The notes: generated by a model not told the origin, from the sequence alone. A DNA stretch of 52,799 bases from Planctomycetaceae bacterium (GCA_002709225.1 PAQH01000081.1:1-52799), one strand, 5' to 3'; counted from the stretch's first letter, positions 19,322 to 28,203 are shown. Made by a program: numbers and translations.

Positions 19322-20299
19322 ATGAATGCCATGGGTTCTTGCGTCGATCGGATCATCGCCTGCATTGTCCTGTTGGTTGCCGCCCCACAGCTCGTGGGGC
19401 AAGAGACAACCGGCCCCGGGACAGAGGATCCCTCAGTTGAGGCGTCTTCCGCCACAGTGACCAACGCATCAGCCGGAGGGGAGGTAACAGGTGCGCGCTC
19501 CAAAGCGGCGAGTGACGGCGACCGCGCGCCAAACGACGCGTCTGTTGACGCGGGCGATGGAGCCGTAATGTCGGGGACCGCGGATGAGCCTTGGGCGTCC
19601 GGTTTTTTTGACAGTGGAGTGATTGGCTTGTTGCGTGAAGGTGGACTTTTTATGTGGCCCATTCTGTTGATGGGCGTACTGGCGATGGGGGTGATTCTGG
19701 AGCGCTACCGTAGTTTGAAAATGGTGAGTGCTGATTCGGCTGCTATTCGAGGGCGGGTGCAGCAACTGCTGCAGGAAGACCGAGTGGAGGAAGCGCTGAA
19801 ATTGTGTGCTACGGAGCAGGGACCGGTGGCCGCGGTTCTTTCCAGTGGGTTAAGGAAATACTACGTACTGCGACGGCTCGATTACGATTCGAGTCGTATC
19901 GACGAGCAAGTGGTCAAGGCCATGGATGACTATAGTGTGCACATCGTCGCCGCCTTGGAACGCCATTTATCGGTGTTGGCAACCGTTTCCAGTGCAGCGC
20001 CGATGCTGGGTTTCTTGGGAACGGTCCAGGGAATGATCGTGGCGTTCCAGGATATTGTCGCCAAGATGGGGGAAACCAATATCGTTGCCGCCGCGGCGAG
20101 CGGAATCCAGGTCTCTTTATTGACGACCTGCTTTGGCTTAATTGTTGGGATTCCTGCGTTTATTGCCTTTAACTATTTCACTAGTGTGATCAACCGTTTT
20201 GTATTGGATGTAGAAGAGTCCGCGACGGAGTTGATCGAATCCGTCACATTGCAAATGGCGGTGTCCAATCAGCATGCGGACCAACCGGTAACGCAATAG
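19322..20299 (+). CDS. ExbB/TolQ/MotA-family proton channel subunit
   Basis: 325 residues from ATG 19322; ATG 19331 is a possible alternative, and the upstream in-frame ATG at 19271 lacks both a ribosome site and a sensible N terminus. A hydrophobic signal-like segment (8-26) is followed by a low-complexity Ala/Asp linker to about 95. Three membrane helices fit the family: about 105-125, 216-240 and 262-286. The hallmark MLGFLGTVQGMIVAF block is at 228-242. ExbB-type pentamers with an ExbD dimer convert proton flow into movement transmitted to periplasmic partners. The N-terminal extension is longer than in E. coli ExbB but common in planctomycete members. Two ExbD genes follow at once, confirming the assignment. 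Confidence 0.93.
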   Translation: MNAMGSCVDRIIACIVLLVAAPQLVGQETTGPGTEDPSVEASSATVTNASAGGEVTGARSKAASDGDRAPNDASVDAGDGAVMSGTADEPWASGFFDSGVIGLLREGGLFMWPILLMGVLAMGVILERYRSLKMVSADSAAIRGRVQQLLQEDRVEEALKLCATEQGPVAAVLSSGLRKYYVLRRLDYDSSRIDEQVVKAMDDYSVHIVAALERHLSVLATVSSAAPMLGFLGTVQGMIVAFQDIVAKMGETNIVAAAASGIQVSLLTTCFGLIVGIPAFIAFNYFTSVINRFVLDVEESATELIESVTLQMAVSNQHADQPVTQ

Positions 20300-20308
20300 G
20301 ATCGGATC

Positions 20309-20737
20309 ATGCGCGCGCGCCGTGGAAGAAAATTCCTGGTCGAGCCACCCGCCAGTGCGACGGGTGACATCGCCTTTAATTTGATTGTGTTTTTTCTCGT
20401 GTGCGCGTCAGTCCAACCGGATAGTGGGCGGCACCAGACATTGCCGCGCAGCGAAGAGATCGAGCAGCAGCAGGAGAAGATGGAGAATATCGAAGTGCGT
20501 TTGACTCGAACCACAGCGTTGCTCAACGGAGAGGTTGTTCCAGCCCGTGAATTTCCCCCGCGTTTAAGCCGGCTCTTGGATGCGCGGCCGCGGCAAGAGG
20601 ATCGTGTGGTCGTGGTCAAGAGTGAGAAGGAAACACCCTATCACCATTGGGTGCGAGTCACTGAAATGATTGAGACCGCCGGTGGTGTGATCACCATTCA
20701 GCGGGAAGAGGAACGCCAGGTTGTTTTGCCAAATTGA
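20309..20737 (+). CDS. ExbD/TolR-family protein 1
   Basis: 142 residues starting 9 nt after the ExbB stop. A basic cytoplasmic N terminus is followed by one membrane helix (about 19-36) beginning GDIAFNLIVFFLV; Asp20 sits where ExbD/TolR proteins place their proton-carrying aspartate. The periplasmic domain shows the usual strand pattern (NIEVRLTRTTALLNGEVVP) and an amphipathic helix, ending in VITIQREEE. It should form the stator rod of the ExbB channel. It differs markedly from the ExbD encoded next, so the pair may form a heterodimer. Confidence 0.9.
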   Translation: MRARRGRKFLVEPPASATGDIAFNLIVFFLVCASVQPDSGRHQTLPRSEEIEQQQEKMENIEVRLTRTTALLNGEVVPAREFPPRLSRLLDARPRQEDRVVVVKSEKETPYHHWVRVTEMIETAGGVITIQREEERQVVLPN

Positions 20738-20743
20738 CTTGCC

Positions 20744-21151
20744 ATGAAGATGAAACGTCGGAAATTCGCGGCCACGGTACCGAGTATGGCGATGGGTGAT
20801 ATTGCCTTCAACTTGCTAATATTTTTCGTCATTTTGGCACGGGCCCAAGACGATAGCCATCTGCAGTGGGAGCCGGCCAAAGCCGCGGAAGTACAGAGTG
20901 CCGGGGTTGCCAAGGTTAGCGTGTTGATCGATCGCGATAATCGGTACTACGTCAACGGCCAGAATGTCGGGCAGGTCCAATTGGTCGCCGCGATTGAAGG
21001 GATTCTGGGCACAGCGCCACCCGGTGACCGGAGGGTATTGCTGAAGGTGCACAATGAGGCTCAGGCGATGTATTTTGAACCCGCCATTGAGGCGATCAGC
21101 GAGGCGGGAGGCGACCTGGTACATATCCTGGAAGAAGAGGGCCCCCGATGA
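20744..21151 (+). CDS. ExbD/TolR-family protein 2
   Basis: 135 residues, only 6 nt after the first ExbD. The basic start (MKMKRRKF) and single membrane helix with GDIAFNLLIFFVILA place the conserved aspartate at residue 19. The periplasmic domain has the ExbD pattern: VSVLIDRDNRYYVNGQ, a helix and RRVLLKVHNEAQAMYFEPAIEAISEAG. It shares the GDIAFNL core with its neighbour but little else, consistent with an old duplication. Tight spacing implies co-translation with the channel gene. Confidence 0.91.
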   Translation: MKMKRRKFAATVPSMAMGDIAFNLLIFFVILARAQDDSHLQWEPAKAAEVQSAGVAKVSVLIDRDNRYYVNGQNVGQVQLVAAIEGILGTAPPGDRRVLLKVHNEAQAMYFEPAIEAISEAGGDLVHILEEEGPR

Positions 21152-21185
21152 GTCGGTCCAGCGCGCGGGAGCTAAGGAGCATCTC

Positions 21186-21680
21186 ATGAATGAATCGCCT
21201 CTGAACCAGGTGCCAGCGGGCCAGGATCCACTGACAGCAGCTGGGGCAGACGACCGGCAGGTCGCAGAAATTCGCAGGTTCTTGGAGGGACTGCAGGAAC
21301 GGACGCCGCAGGAAGCAATCGGCATGAGCGGTGAGGGCGATCTGATTCGTTATCTGGTTGTGGCGGTTGTGGCGTCGGTGGCGCTGGCGTTCGCCGGAAC
21401 GGCGCTCCCCTATTTTTGGCCAGTTAATGAGTCGGCGCAGGCGGCCAGGAAAGAACGCCCTGTTGCAGAAGATGGCGGGCCAACGACCGGAGCGGTGGCG
21501 GAGGATGCTGCTGTCAGTCCTGCGGCTGCGGAGACAACTGCCTTGACTCCGAATGGTGAACCGGTTGCCAATCCTGATCAGGTACTGGAGTCGTTGGGAG
21601 TGGGTGAGGCCAAACAGGCAGACCCCAAGAAAAACCCGTTGGAAGACAACCTCGACAAATTGTTGGATGGCGTGGACTAG
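21186..21680 (+). CDS. Small single-TM protein of unknown function in the ExbBD operon
   Basis: 164 residues from ATG 21186, fixed by AAGGAG at 21174-21179. The N-terminal cytoplasmic part (1-52) is acidic and helical; one membrane helix spans about 53-76; the rest is an Ala/Pro/Glu-rich periplasmic linker ending in a short acidic helix (NPLEDNLDKLLDGVD). I recognise no family. The topology, a single anchor plus extended periplasmic tail, is like that of TonB or TolA, but there is no TonB C-terminal fold and the tail is far too short to span the periplasm. A linker or regulator for the neighbouring channel is a reasonable guess only. Confidence 0.8.
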   Translation: MNESPLNQVPAGQDPLTAAGADDRQVAEIRRFLEGLQERTPQEAIGMSGEGDLIRYLVVAVVASVALAFAGTALPYFWPVNESAQAARKERPVAEDGGPTTGAVAEDAAVSPAAAETTALTPNGEPVANPDQVLESLGVGEAKQADPKKNPLEDNLDKLLDGVD

Positions 21681-21755
21681 GCGCGTGGCAAGCCGAGACA
21701 GTGAACACGGGTTCCTGCTTCTGCGGCCGTCGAATGGTGGGAGTGATCTGCCCGG

Positions 21756-23225
21756 ATGTCCTGGACTGAGAACAAGAAACGCAGTGCGGGTGGCGTTACG
21801 GTGGCGCTGCTCTGGGTACTGTGCGCACTTGATTGGCGGGGAACCCAGTGGCTACCGCTCGTTCTTCAGGGGCTGGTTTTTGGCGCAGGGACTGGTTGTA
21901 CCCTGTTTGTTACCTGGCGGTCTCGGACGCGCCGTGATCGTCATTTCTGGTTCGTCGCAACCCTTTCGTATATTTGCGTTTGGCAGTTTCTGCTATTCGC
22001 GACCGATGTCGTCCTGTGGGACGAGTTGCGTGGTGTGTTGGCCCGTCTCGGACTCGGCGCCCTGTTTCTGATCGGACTTTGTTGGACCACCTGGATTCTC
22101 GAGACCACTTCGCAGTATTACTTGTTCTTACGCCGTGATCCCCGGTCGATTGACGAGGTGTGCGACCTCTCCTGGGTTCCGCACCAGCCCACCAGGCGAC
22201 GGACACCTGCTCGGATTTGGAACCCGGGTGATCCGAACGCCTGGTATTACGGACGCCGGCGGAACAAGTTGAACCAATCCCTGGCTGGATTTATCAGTTA
22301 TTCACTTCTGTTCGTGCTGGTCTGCATGATGATCAGCCAGTTTCAAGGGTGTTACGAGATCTACGAAATCCCGGCTGGTGGAGGCGAGGCAAAAGCGGTC
22401 GCCCAGGTGGTCAAAGTCCAGAAAGTGATCCGCCAGAAGTTCGTGGTCAACCCGTTCAGTTCGATCTTGTTTCAGGTGCCGCCGATTGACGAAGTCAAGC
22501 TACAGCTGGAAGAGGTCACCGAGCATGCCTACACGCCTGGATACGGTCAAGGAACAGGCGCAGGATTCGCGGGTGGTACCAACCGTGGCAAAGTGCGGTT
22601 TATTCGTTTGGAGTACTCGGGTGGAGATTGGGATCAGGACTATGGCGTCGGTGGCGATTTAAATATGTTGATCAAGTACTACGAGTTGACGACACACAAG
22701 ATTGCGGAACGTACCGAGTCACGGCGGATCGCCCAGCTAACGAACTTCCCACGTGGGAAAAGTCCGCCGGTGGTGTACCTGACTGGCCAGCGGAACATCT
22801 CGTTGTCCAATAACGAGGTGAAAGTTCTGCGCGAGTATCTGCTGGAGAAGCACGGCATGCTGTTTGGCGATAATGGAGGTAGTCGCCATTTCCACAACCA
22901 GTTCCTGTCGATGATGAATCGTGTGTTGCCCGATGTGCGACCTGTCGCAGTGCCTCTGGACGATGTGATTCATCGTGTACCGTTTCCGATTCCCTTTCTG
23001 CCATATGTGGCGCCTCACGGTGGCAAGCAGGCGCTCGGTTGGTACCAGGATGGTCGGTGGCTGTGTTATTATCACCCAGGTGACATCGGTGACGCCTGGT
23101 CGGACGGGCACGCGGGTGTTTCCGCCGAAATTACCAATGCTTGTTACCATCTCGGTGCCAACGTGTTGTTTTATGCTCACATGGAGTACGCGAAATGGCT
23201 GACTGCTCAAGACACCGACAAGTAG
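21756..23225 (+). CDS. Polytopic membrane protein with C-terminal DUF4159
   Basis: 489 residues. GGAGTG lies about 10 nt before ATG 21756. Hydrophobic stretches near 12-54, 64-88, 94-124 and 176-196 give about four to five membrane helices. Residues about 278-483 match DUF4159: FIRLEYSGGDWDQDYG, a KSPPVVYLTGQ strand, a helix starting NNEVKVLREYLL, FGDNGGSRHFHNQF and YYHPGDIGDAWSDGHAG near the end. DUF4159 usually occurs in secreted or membrane proteins of planctomycetes, myxobacteria and Bacteroidetes, often near MoxR/Bat-type genes; its function is unknown. Here it sits in an ExbBD operon, overlaps the next gene by 31 nt, and is probably co-translated with it. Confidence 0.85.
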   Translation: MSWTENKKRSAGGVTVALLWVLCALDWRGTQWLPLVLQGLVFGAGTGCTLFVTWRSRTRRDRHFWFVATLSYICVWQFLLFATDVVLWDELRGVLARLGLGALFLIGLCWTTWILETTSQYYLFLRRDPRSIDEVCDLSWVPHQPTRRRTPARIWNPGDPNAWYYGRRRNKLNQSLAGFISYSLLFVLVCMMISQFQGCYEIYEIPAGGGEAKAVAQVVKVQKVIRQKFVVNPFSSILFQVPPIDEVKLQLEEVTEHAYTPGYGQGTGAGFAGGTNRGKVRFIRLEYSGGDWDQDYGVGGDLNMLIKYYELTTHKIAERTESRRIAQLTNFPRGKSPPVVYLTGQRNISLSNNEVKVLREYLLEKHGMLFGDNGGSRHFHNQFLSMMNRVLPDVRPVAVPLDDVIHRVPFPIPFLPYVAPHGGKQALGWYQDGRWLCYYHPGDIGDAWSDGHAGVSAEITNACYHLGANVLFYAHMEYAKWLTAQDTDK

Positions 23226-24844
23226 GTCACGCCGTATTGTTCCTGGCATGCCTGCTCGCGCCACTGATACTGGTTTCCCTTGGTTCGGCGCAGACACTCG
23301 ACGAGATTCTCAAGACACACATTCCGAAATTGCGCGAAGTGGAACGCTATCAGCTCAACATCGCCCAAAAATATTTCGCGGAGAAAAATTGGATGGTGGC
23401 GTTGGCGGAGTATGAGAAGTATCTCACGCTGTATGAGAGGAGCGCGGTCGCGCCATATGTGCAGATTAAATGGAGTATCTGCCAGCTTAATTTGCGTAAA
23501 CAGAACACGGCAATCAAAGAGGGGTTTCAATCGGTCATCGATTACTGGCCGGAATCCTCGGAAGCGGTTTGGGCCGAGTATTACATCGGCGCTACGTATA
23601 AACAGATTGGTCGACATGCCCTGGCGAAAAAAGCCTACCAGAGACTATTTGCGCGCCACGCCAAACATATCGCCAGCACTCAGGGAATGTGGGATCTGGT
23701 GGAAGTTGCGGACATCCAAAAGAACCAGAAGGCCAGCCTGGGCCTGTTGAAGAAGCTGACATTTGAGGCACAACGGAGTCCTCCGGTACAGGGAATTTGC
23801 CAACAGGCATCGCGCCGCCTGGCGTCGTACTATTTTCAGGCCGGGGCGTTTCTCAAGGGTGTTGAGGCCTTGGCGACGACGTATGACGAGTCCTATGCGC
23901 TGGCGATGCAAGTCGTCTCCCATGTGAATAGTCCGATCCAACGTATGACGGCGAGCGATGAGCAGCGTGCCAAGGGGACGCGCCTCGCGGACCAGGCGAT
24001 TGCCTACCTCAAGCAGCAGCTGCCCGATGATCTGGAGGATCCCAAGCTGAAAGTGCAGGGCCGCCGATTGTGGCTGTCGATCATTGGTTTGCACAACGCA
24101 GCACGTAGGAGTGCGCAGGTCGTCACGACCTATCGACAGGTACTCAATCAGTTTGGCACCGACGATGAGCTGTTGGGACATTTTGCCGTCTGGTACAAGT
24201 CGCAAGGAAAGTACGACGAGGCACGGACGATCTACCGTCGGTTTGAGAATAAGATCACCGGTCTTAGTCAGGTTGCGTCCAGCTTTCGCCAGCAACGGCA
24301 AATTGATCCAGCGCTGGCGATCTACCGGCAACTTGCCGTTCAAGATGCGGAGCATCTGGTGCAATGGAAAGGACAGGAAGCCGCAACCTACCGTGAGGTT
24401 GCCAAATATCCCGAAGCAATTGCTGTTTACACTGAATTGCTCAAACTCGATGTCGCCCATGCCCCTGACTGGTTATGGGCGATTGGCACAGCGCGCCAGG
24501 ATGCAGGGCAATTTCAAGAGGCGATCGGTGTCTATCGTCAGTGTGACGAGCGATTTCCGGAAAACTACAAGCGGATGGCGACTTGTCACCGCAATCTCAA
24601 GCAGCCGAAGGAAGCGCTCGTTCTCTATCAGCAGGTACTGGGTGGGCATCCTGCTTCGGCGCCTTGGGCGCAGCTTCAGATTGGCTATACGTTTGAGGAA
24701 ATGAGCTCGAAGGAATCGGCGATCAAAGCGTTTCAGGCGGTCTGCAAAAAGTTTCCCAAAGACGGACATGCTTCGGTTGCGCACGCACACTTACAGAACA
24801 AATACAAGATTTCTGTAACGTTGGGTGGAGCAAAAGATAAGTAA
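23195..24844 (+). CDS. Secreted TPR protein, last gene of the ExbBD/TPR run
   Basis: 549 residues from ATG 23195, with GGAG at 23183-23186. The start lies inside the preceding gene (31-nt overlap in another frame), so translation is probably coupled. A signal peptide ends near SLGSAQ (about 33). The mature protein is a chain of TPRs, with repeated patterns such as AEYEKYLTLY, EAIGVYRQCDERFP and EALVLYQQVLGGHP. It lacks the acidic beta domains of the first two operon proteins. Exported TPR proteins of this kind typically act as assembly scaffolds, like BamD or YbgF/CpoB, the latter being associated with Tol-type ExbBD complexes. Confidence 0.9.
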   Translation: MADCSRHRQVGHAVLFLACLLAPLILVSLGSAQTLDEILKTHIPKLREVERYQLNIAQKYFAEKNWMVALAEYEKYLTLYERSAVAPYVQIKWSICQLNLRKQNTAIKEGFQSVIDYWPESSEAVWAEYYIGATYKQIGRHALAKKAYQRLFARHAKHIASTQGMWDLVEVADIQKNQKASLGLLKKLTFEAQRSPPVQGICQQASRRLASYYFQAGAFLKGVEALATTYDESYALAMQVVSHVNSPIQRMTASDEQRAKGTRLADQAIAYLKQQLPDDLEDPKLKVQGRRLWLSIIGLHNAARRSAQVVTTYRQVLNQFGTDDELLGHFAVWYKSQGKYDEARTIYRRFENKITGLSQVASSFRQQRQIDPALAIYRQLAVQDAEHLVQWKGQEAATYREVAKYPEAIAVYTELLKLDVAHAPDWLWAIGTARQDAGQFQEAIGVYRQCDERFPENYKRMATCHRNLKQPKEALVLYQQVLGGHPASAPWAQLQIGYTFEEMSSKESAIKAFQAVCKKFPKDGHASVAHAHLQNKYKISVTLGGAKDK

Positions 24845-24932
24845 CCTCCGTTGACATGTTAGCGCACCCTCGTGGCAGTTGTTCCGTAACGGTCCGCGCC
24901 GACACGATGTACTGTCGAAATGAAAGAGTCCT

Positions 24933-27900
24933 ATGACATTCCATTTATCTCGTGATGTGAGATCTGCTTCGTTGGGATTGGTCGCCTTGCTCGGAACGCT
25001 GTGGCTGACTGCGGCGGAGGCAGTTACGGTTCGCGAAGGTGAGTTGCGTGTGACGCGCCAATGGGTAACCGCCAAGTTGGCGGGCCAGGTCGTATCGCGC
25101 CGTCCGCGGAGTTACCTGTCGTTGGAAATGAAGTCGGGTCGCCTGCTGAAGAACATGGCGACCACCAAGGTGTACCACACCGAGGTGGGCGCGCTGCCGC
25201 TGAAAATACACAAGCAGACTTTCCGCCGCGGATTGTATTGCCCTTCAACGGGAAAGATTGTTGTGCATCTGCCGAGTCCTGCGAAACGCTTTGACGCGGT
25301 GCTTGGTGTGGATAGCAACCGTGTGCAGAGCTTCTATTCCAACGCTGGTCGTGGTCGTATCATCGGCAGTGTCGAAGTGGCCGGCGCCGAGCGTTTTCGT
25401 TCCCAGGTGTTGCGCGAAGGAGTGGCCGGCGTGCCCGTGGGTGTCGAATTAGACGGCGCCACGGAATTTACCCTGGTGCTGCAAGATGCTGGTGGCGGGG
25501 TTGTGGAACACGTCGATTTTAACCAGGCGGATTGGGCTGCTGCGCGGGTGACCATGGCGAATGGGGAGACGGTCTGGCTGGGAGATATGCCAATCGGGCC
25601 GCTGCACAAGCCACCGACCACTGCTCCCCCGTTTTCGTTTGTCTATGGGGGGCGCGATTCTCGGGACTTTCTCAGTGAATGGGAACGTACCTATTGGGTG
25701 CGCGAACTGGATCCGCAGCGCCGTGAGGTGACGCTGCGGTTTCGGGATTCAGTGACCGGGTTGGAGGTCCGTTGTGTCGCTATCGAGTACGTCAAGTTTC
25801 CCGTTGTCGAATGGAAACTACTGTTGAAGAACACGAGCCGGAAGCCGACTCCTCTTATTGAAGAGATCTTACCGTTAGACCTGCGCGACGAACGCGACAA
25901 TGAGGGAGAGTTTATCCTGCACCACAGTAATGGGAGTCCACATTCTCTGGTCAAAATGTCTGACCCGACCGATTACGCGCCGCGTGAAACACGCTTGGGT
26001 CCTCAGCTGGTTCATCGACTTTCCTCCAAGATTGGGTTGCCGGCCAGTCACGACCTCCCGTTTTTCAACCTCGAAGCCAATGGGCGGGGGGTCATCTTCG
26101 CCATCGGTTGGCCAGGCCAGTGGGCGGCAACACTGACGCGCGACCAGGGGCAGGGGATTGAGATTCAGGCCGGCCAGCAGGGGACGCATTTCAAGTTGCT
26201 GCCGGGTGAGGAGGTCCGTACTCCTCTGATCGCGATGTTGCAATGGCAAGGTGGTGATTGGATTCGCGCGCAGAATGTATGGCGGCGGTGGATGCTCGCC
26301 CACAATGTGCCACGCACCGCGGATGGGGCGCTGCCACCACAGCAGATTGCTGCCGGGAGTGCGGCCTTCACGATGGAGAGCACGGGCGCGACTGAGGAAA
26401 ACCAGTTGATGTTCATCAATCGCTACATTCGTGAAGGTCTCCAGCTTGATTACTGGTGGATTGACGCGGGGTGGTATGACTACGAGGACTATTGGTTAAA
26501 CGTTGGCACCTGGCGACCCAACAGGAAAAGGTTCCCCAACGGCTTGAGTCCGATTTCGCGGTACCTGCACCAGCACGAAAAGAAGCTGATTTTGTGGTTT
26601 TCTCCTGAATGCGTTACACGGGGCTCAGCGATTGATCGCGACCATCCCCAATGGCTTTTGAAAGGTGGAGCCGAATGGTGGATGGGGCATGCCTTGATTC
26701 AAGGAGAATATCCTGCGCATGTGAATGATTCCGGACTCACACTCGTAGAGGATGTGGCGGTATTTGGAATTGGCAACCCGACCGCCACGGCCATGGGTAG
26801 AACGCCTCTGGCGGATGGGCAGTGGCATCTCGTGACTGCCACACGCGGGATCGATTCTGCAGCGAAGCGGAGCGAACTGTGCGTCTATATCGATGGTAAA
26901 TTAGACGCGCGCGCCTTTTCTCCGAATGTGGAGCCGATGACGGCCAACGATTCCTGGGGAGTGGGACGCCAATACCAGACACGCGGTATTCGTGGAGACA
27001 TCGATGATGTGAGGGTATTCGACTCGGCATTGTCGGCGCAGCAGGTGGCGAATTTGTTTCGCGGTAAGAGCCGGGTCACACCCACGCAGCATTACGATTT
27101 TGATGGATCGTTCGCGGACCCAGTGGGGAAACGTGACGGGCAGCATATCGGCACGGGGGGGCCCGCCTACGTCAAAGGGCGATCCGGGACCGTGGGTGAC
27201 CAGTCTTTGCGGTTTAACAATGATTACGGCGTTAAGATTCCTAACCAGGTTCCCAACGATTTCACGCTCTCCTGTTGGGTTCGCATGGACGCACCGCAGC
27301 CACCGCCTTACGGGCGCGGGGACTTTCGTCTGGTCAACTTTGGTGACCCCGAGGCAGCGCGAGGAGTGACGAACTATGTTGACCAGCAGATCAAGGAGCA
27401 GGGGATTGATCTCTATCGGCATGACGGGATTCCGCCGTTGCAGTACTGGCGCGCTAACGATGCCCCTGATCGCGAAGGGATTAGCGAGATCAAGCACATT
27501 CAAGGCCTGCTTGGTTATTGGGATGAACTGCGCCAGCGGCATCCGATGTTGCGGATCGATATTTGCTCCGGTGGTGGTAGCCGTAACGAGCTAGAGGCCT
27601 TGCGCCGCGCCGTCCCGTTGTGGAGAAGCGATTACGCCTATGAAACGACGGGTATGCAGACACTCACCTACGGTATGGCGTTCTGGATTCCCTACTTCGG
27701 GACCGGAATGAATACGTCGGATGCCTATACCTGCCGCAGTCAAATGGCGCCGGCGAACAGTCTCATTTGGGATGTGCGTAATCCCGATCTCGACTACGCG
27801 GCGTGTCGACTGCGGCTTGCGCAGCGTCGGCAGATTATCCCCTACTATGAGGGTGATTTTTATCCACTGACCGCACATCGCACCGAAAACGACGTCTGGA

Positions 27901-28151
27901 TGGCCTGGCAGTTTGATCGGCCGGAGTCGGGTGGTGGCGTAGTCCAGGCCTTTCGTCGTCCCAACAGTTCCGTCACCTCCATGCAACTGAGACTTCGTGG
28001 ATTGGAGCCGCGGGCGCGCTACCGGGTACAGGATCTCGATCACCCGGAGGCGTCCGAAATGACAGGGGCTGCGCTCGCTGACGAGGGGTTGCTAATCACG
28101 CTCAAACAGAGGCGATCGGCGGCGTTAATCACCTATCAGCGTCTCGAATAG
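24933..28151 (+). CDS. GH36-like alpha-galactosidase with N-terminal NPCBM and inserted LamG
   Basis: 1072 residues with a signal peptide (1-28). NPCBM carbohydrate-binding domain about 30-215. A GH36/GH27-type supersandwich and (beta/alpha)8 barrel follow: YWWIDAGWYDYE (about 506-517), then LILWFSPECV; the probable nucleophile is D831 in IDLYRHDG. The acid/base motif reads CSGGGSRNELE, with Glu886 where relatives normally have Asp. Between HPQWLL (about 570) and DFRLVNFGDPEA (about 797) a LamG-like jelly-roll is inserted, its two halves in reversed order (see findings). The probable role is removal of terminal alpha-galactose or a related sugar outside the cytoplasm. It lies 88 nt after the TPR gene and could be read from the same transcript. 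Confidence 0.85.
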   Translation: MTFHLSRDVRSASLGLVALLGTLWLTAAEAVTVREGELRVTRQWVTAKLAGQVVSRRPRSYLSLEMKSGRLLKNMATTKVYHTEVGALPLKIHKQTFRRGLYCPSTGKIVVHLPSPAKRFDAVLGVDSNRVQSFYSNAGRGRIIGSVEVAGAERFRSQVLREGVAGVPVGVELDGATEFTLVLQDAGGGVVEHVDFNQADWAAARVTMANGETVWLGDMPIGPLHKPPTTAPPFSFVYGGRDSRDFLSEWERTYWVRELDPQRREVTLRFRDSVTGLEVRCVAIEYVKFPVVEWKLLLKNTSRKPTPLIEEILPLDLRDERDNEGEFILHHSNGSPHSLVKMSDPTDYAPRETRLGPQLVHRLSSKIGLPASHDLPFFNLEANGRGVIFAIGWPGQWAATLTRDQGQGIEIQAGQQGTHFKLLPGEEVRTPLIAMLQWQGGDWIRAQNVWRRWMLAHNVPRTADGALPPQQIAAGSAAFTMESTGATEENQLMFINRYIREGLQLDYWWIDAGWYDYEDYWLNVGTWRPNRKRFPNGLSPISRYLHQHEKKLILWFSPECVTRGSAIDRDHPQWLLKGGAEWWMGHALIQGEYPAHVNDSGLTLVEDVAVFGIGNPTATAMGRTPLADGQWHLVTATRGIDSAAKRSELCVYIDGKLDARAFSPNVEPMTANDSWGVGRQYQTRGIRGDIDDVRVFDSALSAQQVANLFRGKSRVTPTQHYDFDGSFADPVGKRDGQHIGTGGPAYVKGRSGTVGDQSLRFNNDYGVKIPNQVPNDFTLSCWVRMDAPQPPPYGRGDFRLVNFGDPEAARGVTNYVDQQIKEQGIDLYRHDGIPPLQYWRANDAPDREGISEIKHIQGLLGYWDELRQRHPMLRIDICSGGGSRNELEALRRAVPLWRSDYAYETTGMQTLTYGMAFWIPYFGTGMNTSDAYTCRSQMAPANSLIWDVRNPDLDYAACRLRLAQRRQIIPYYEGDFYPLTAHRTENDVWMAWQFDRPESGGGVVQAFRRPNSSVTSMQLRLRGLEPRARYRVQDLDHPEASEMTGAALADEGLLITLKQRRSAALITYQRLE

Positions 28152-28203
28152 GATGTCTCGATTCGGCGTCGATTGCGCAACGCAACCAGAGGGCCGGTCA
28201 CGG

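Noticed and set aside
24850..24932. TTGACA near 24852 as a promoter for the GH36-like gene
   Set aside because: No acceptable -10 box occurs 16-18 nt downstream.
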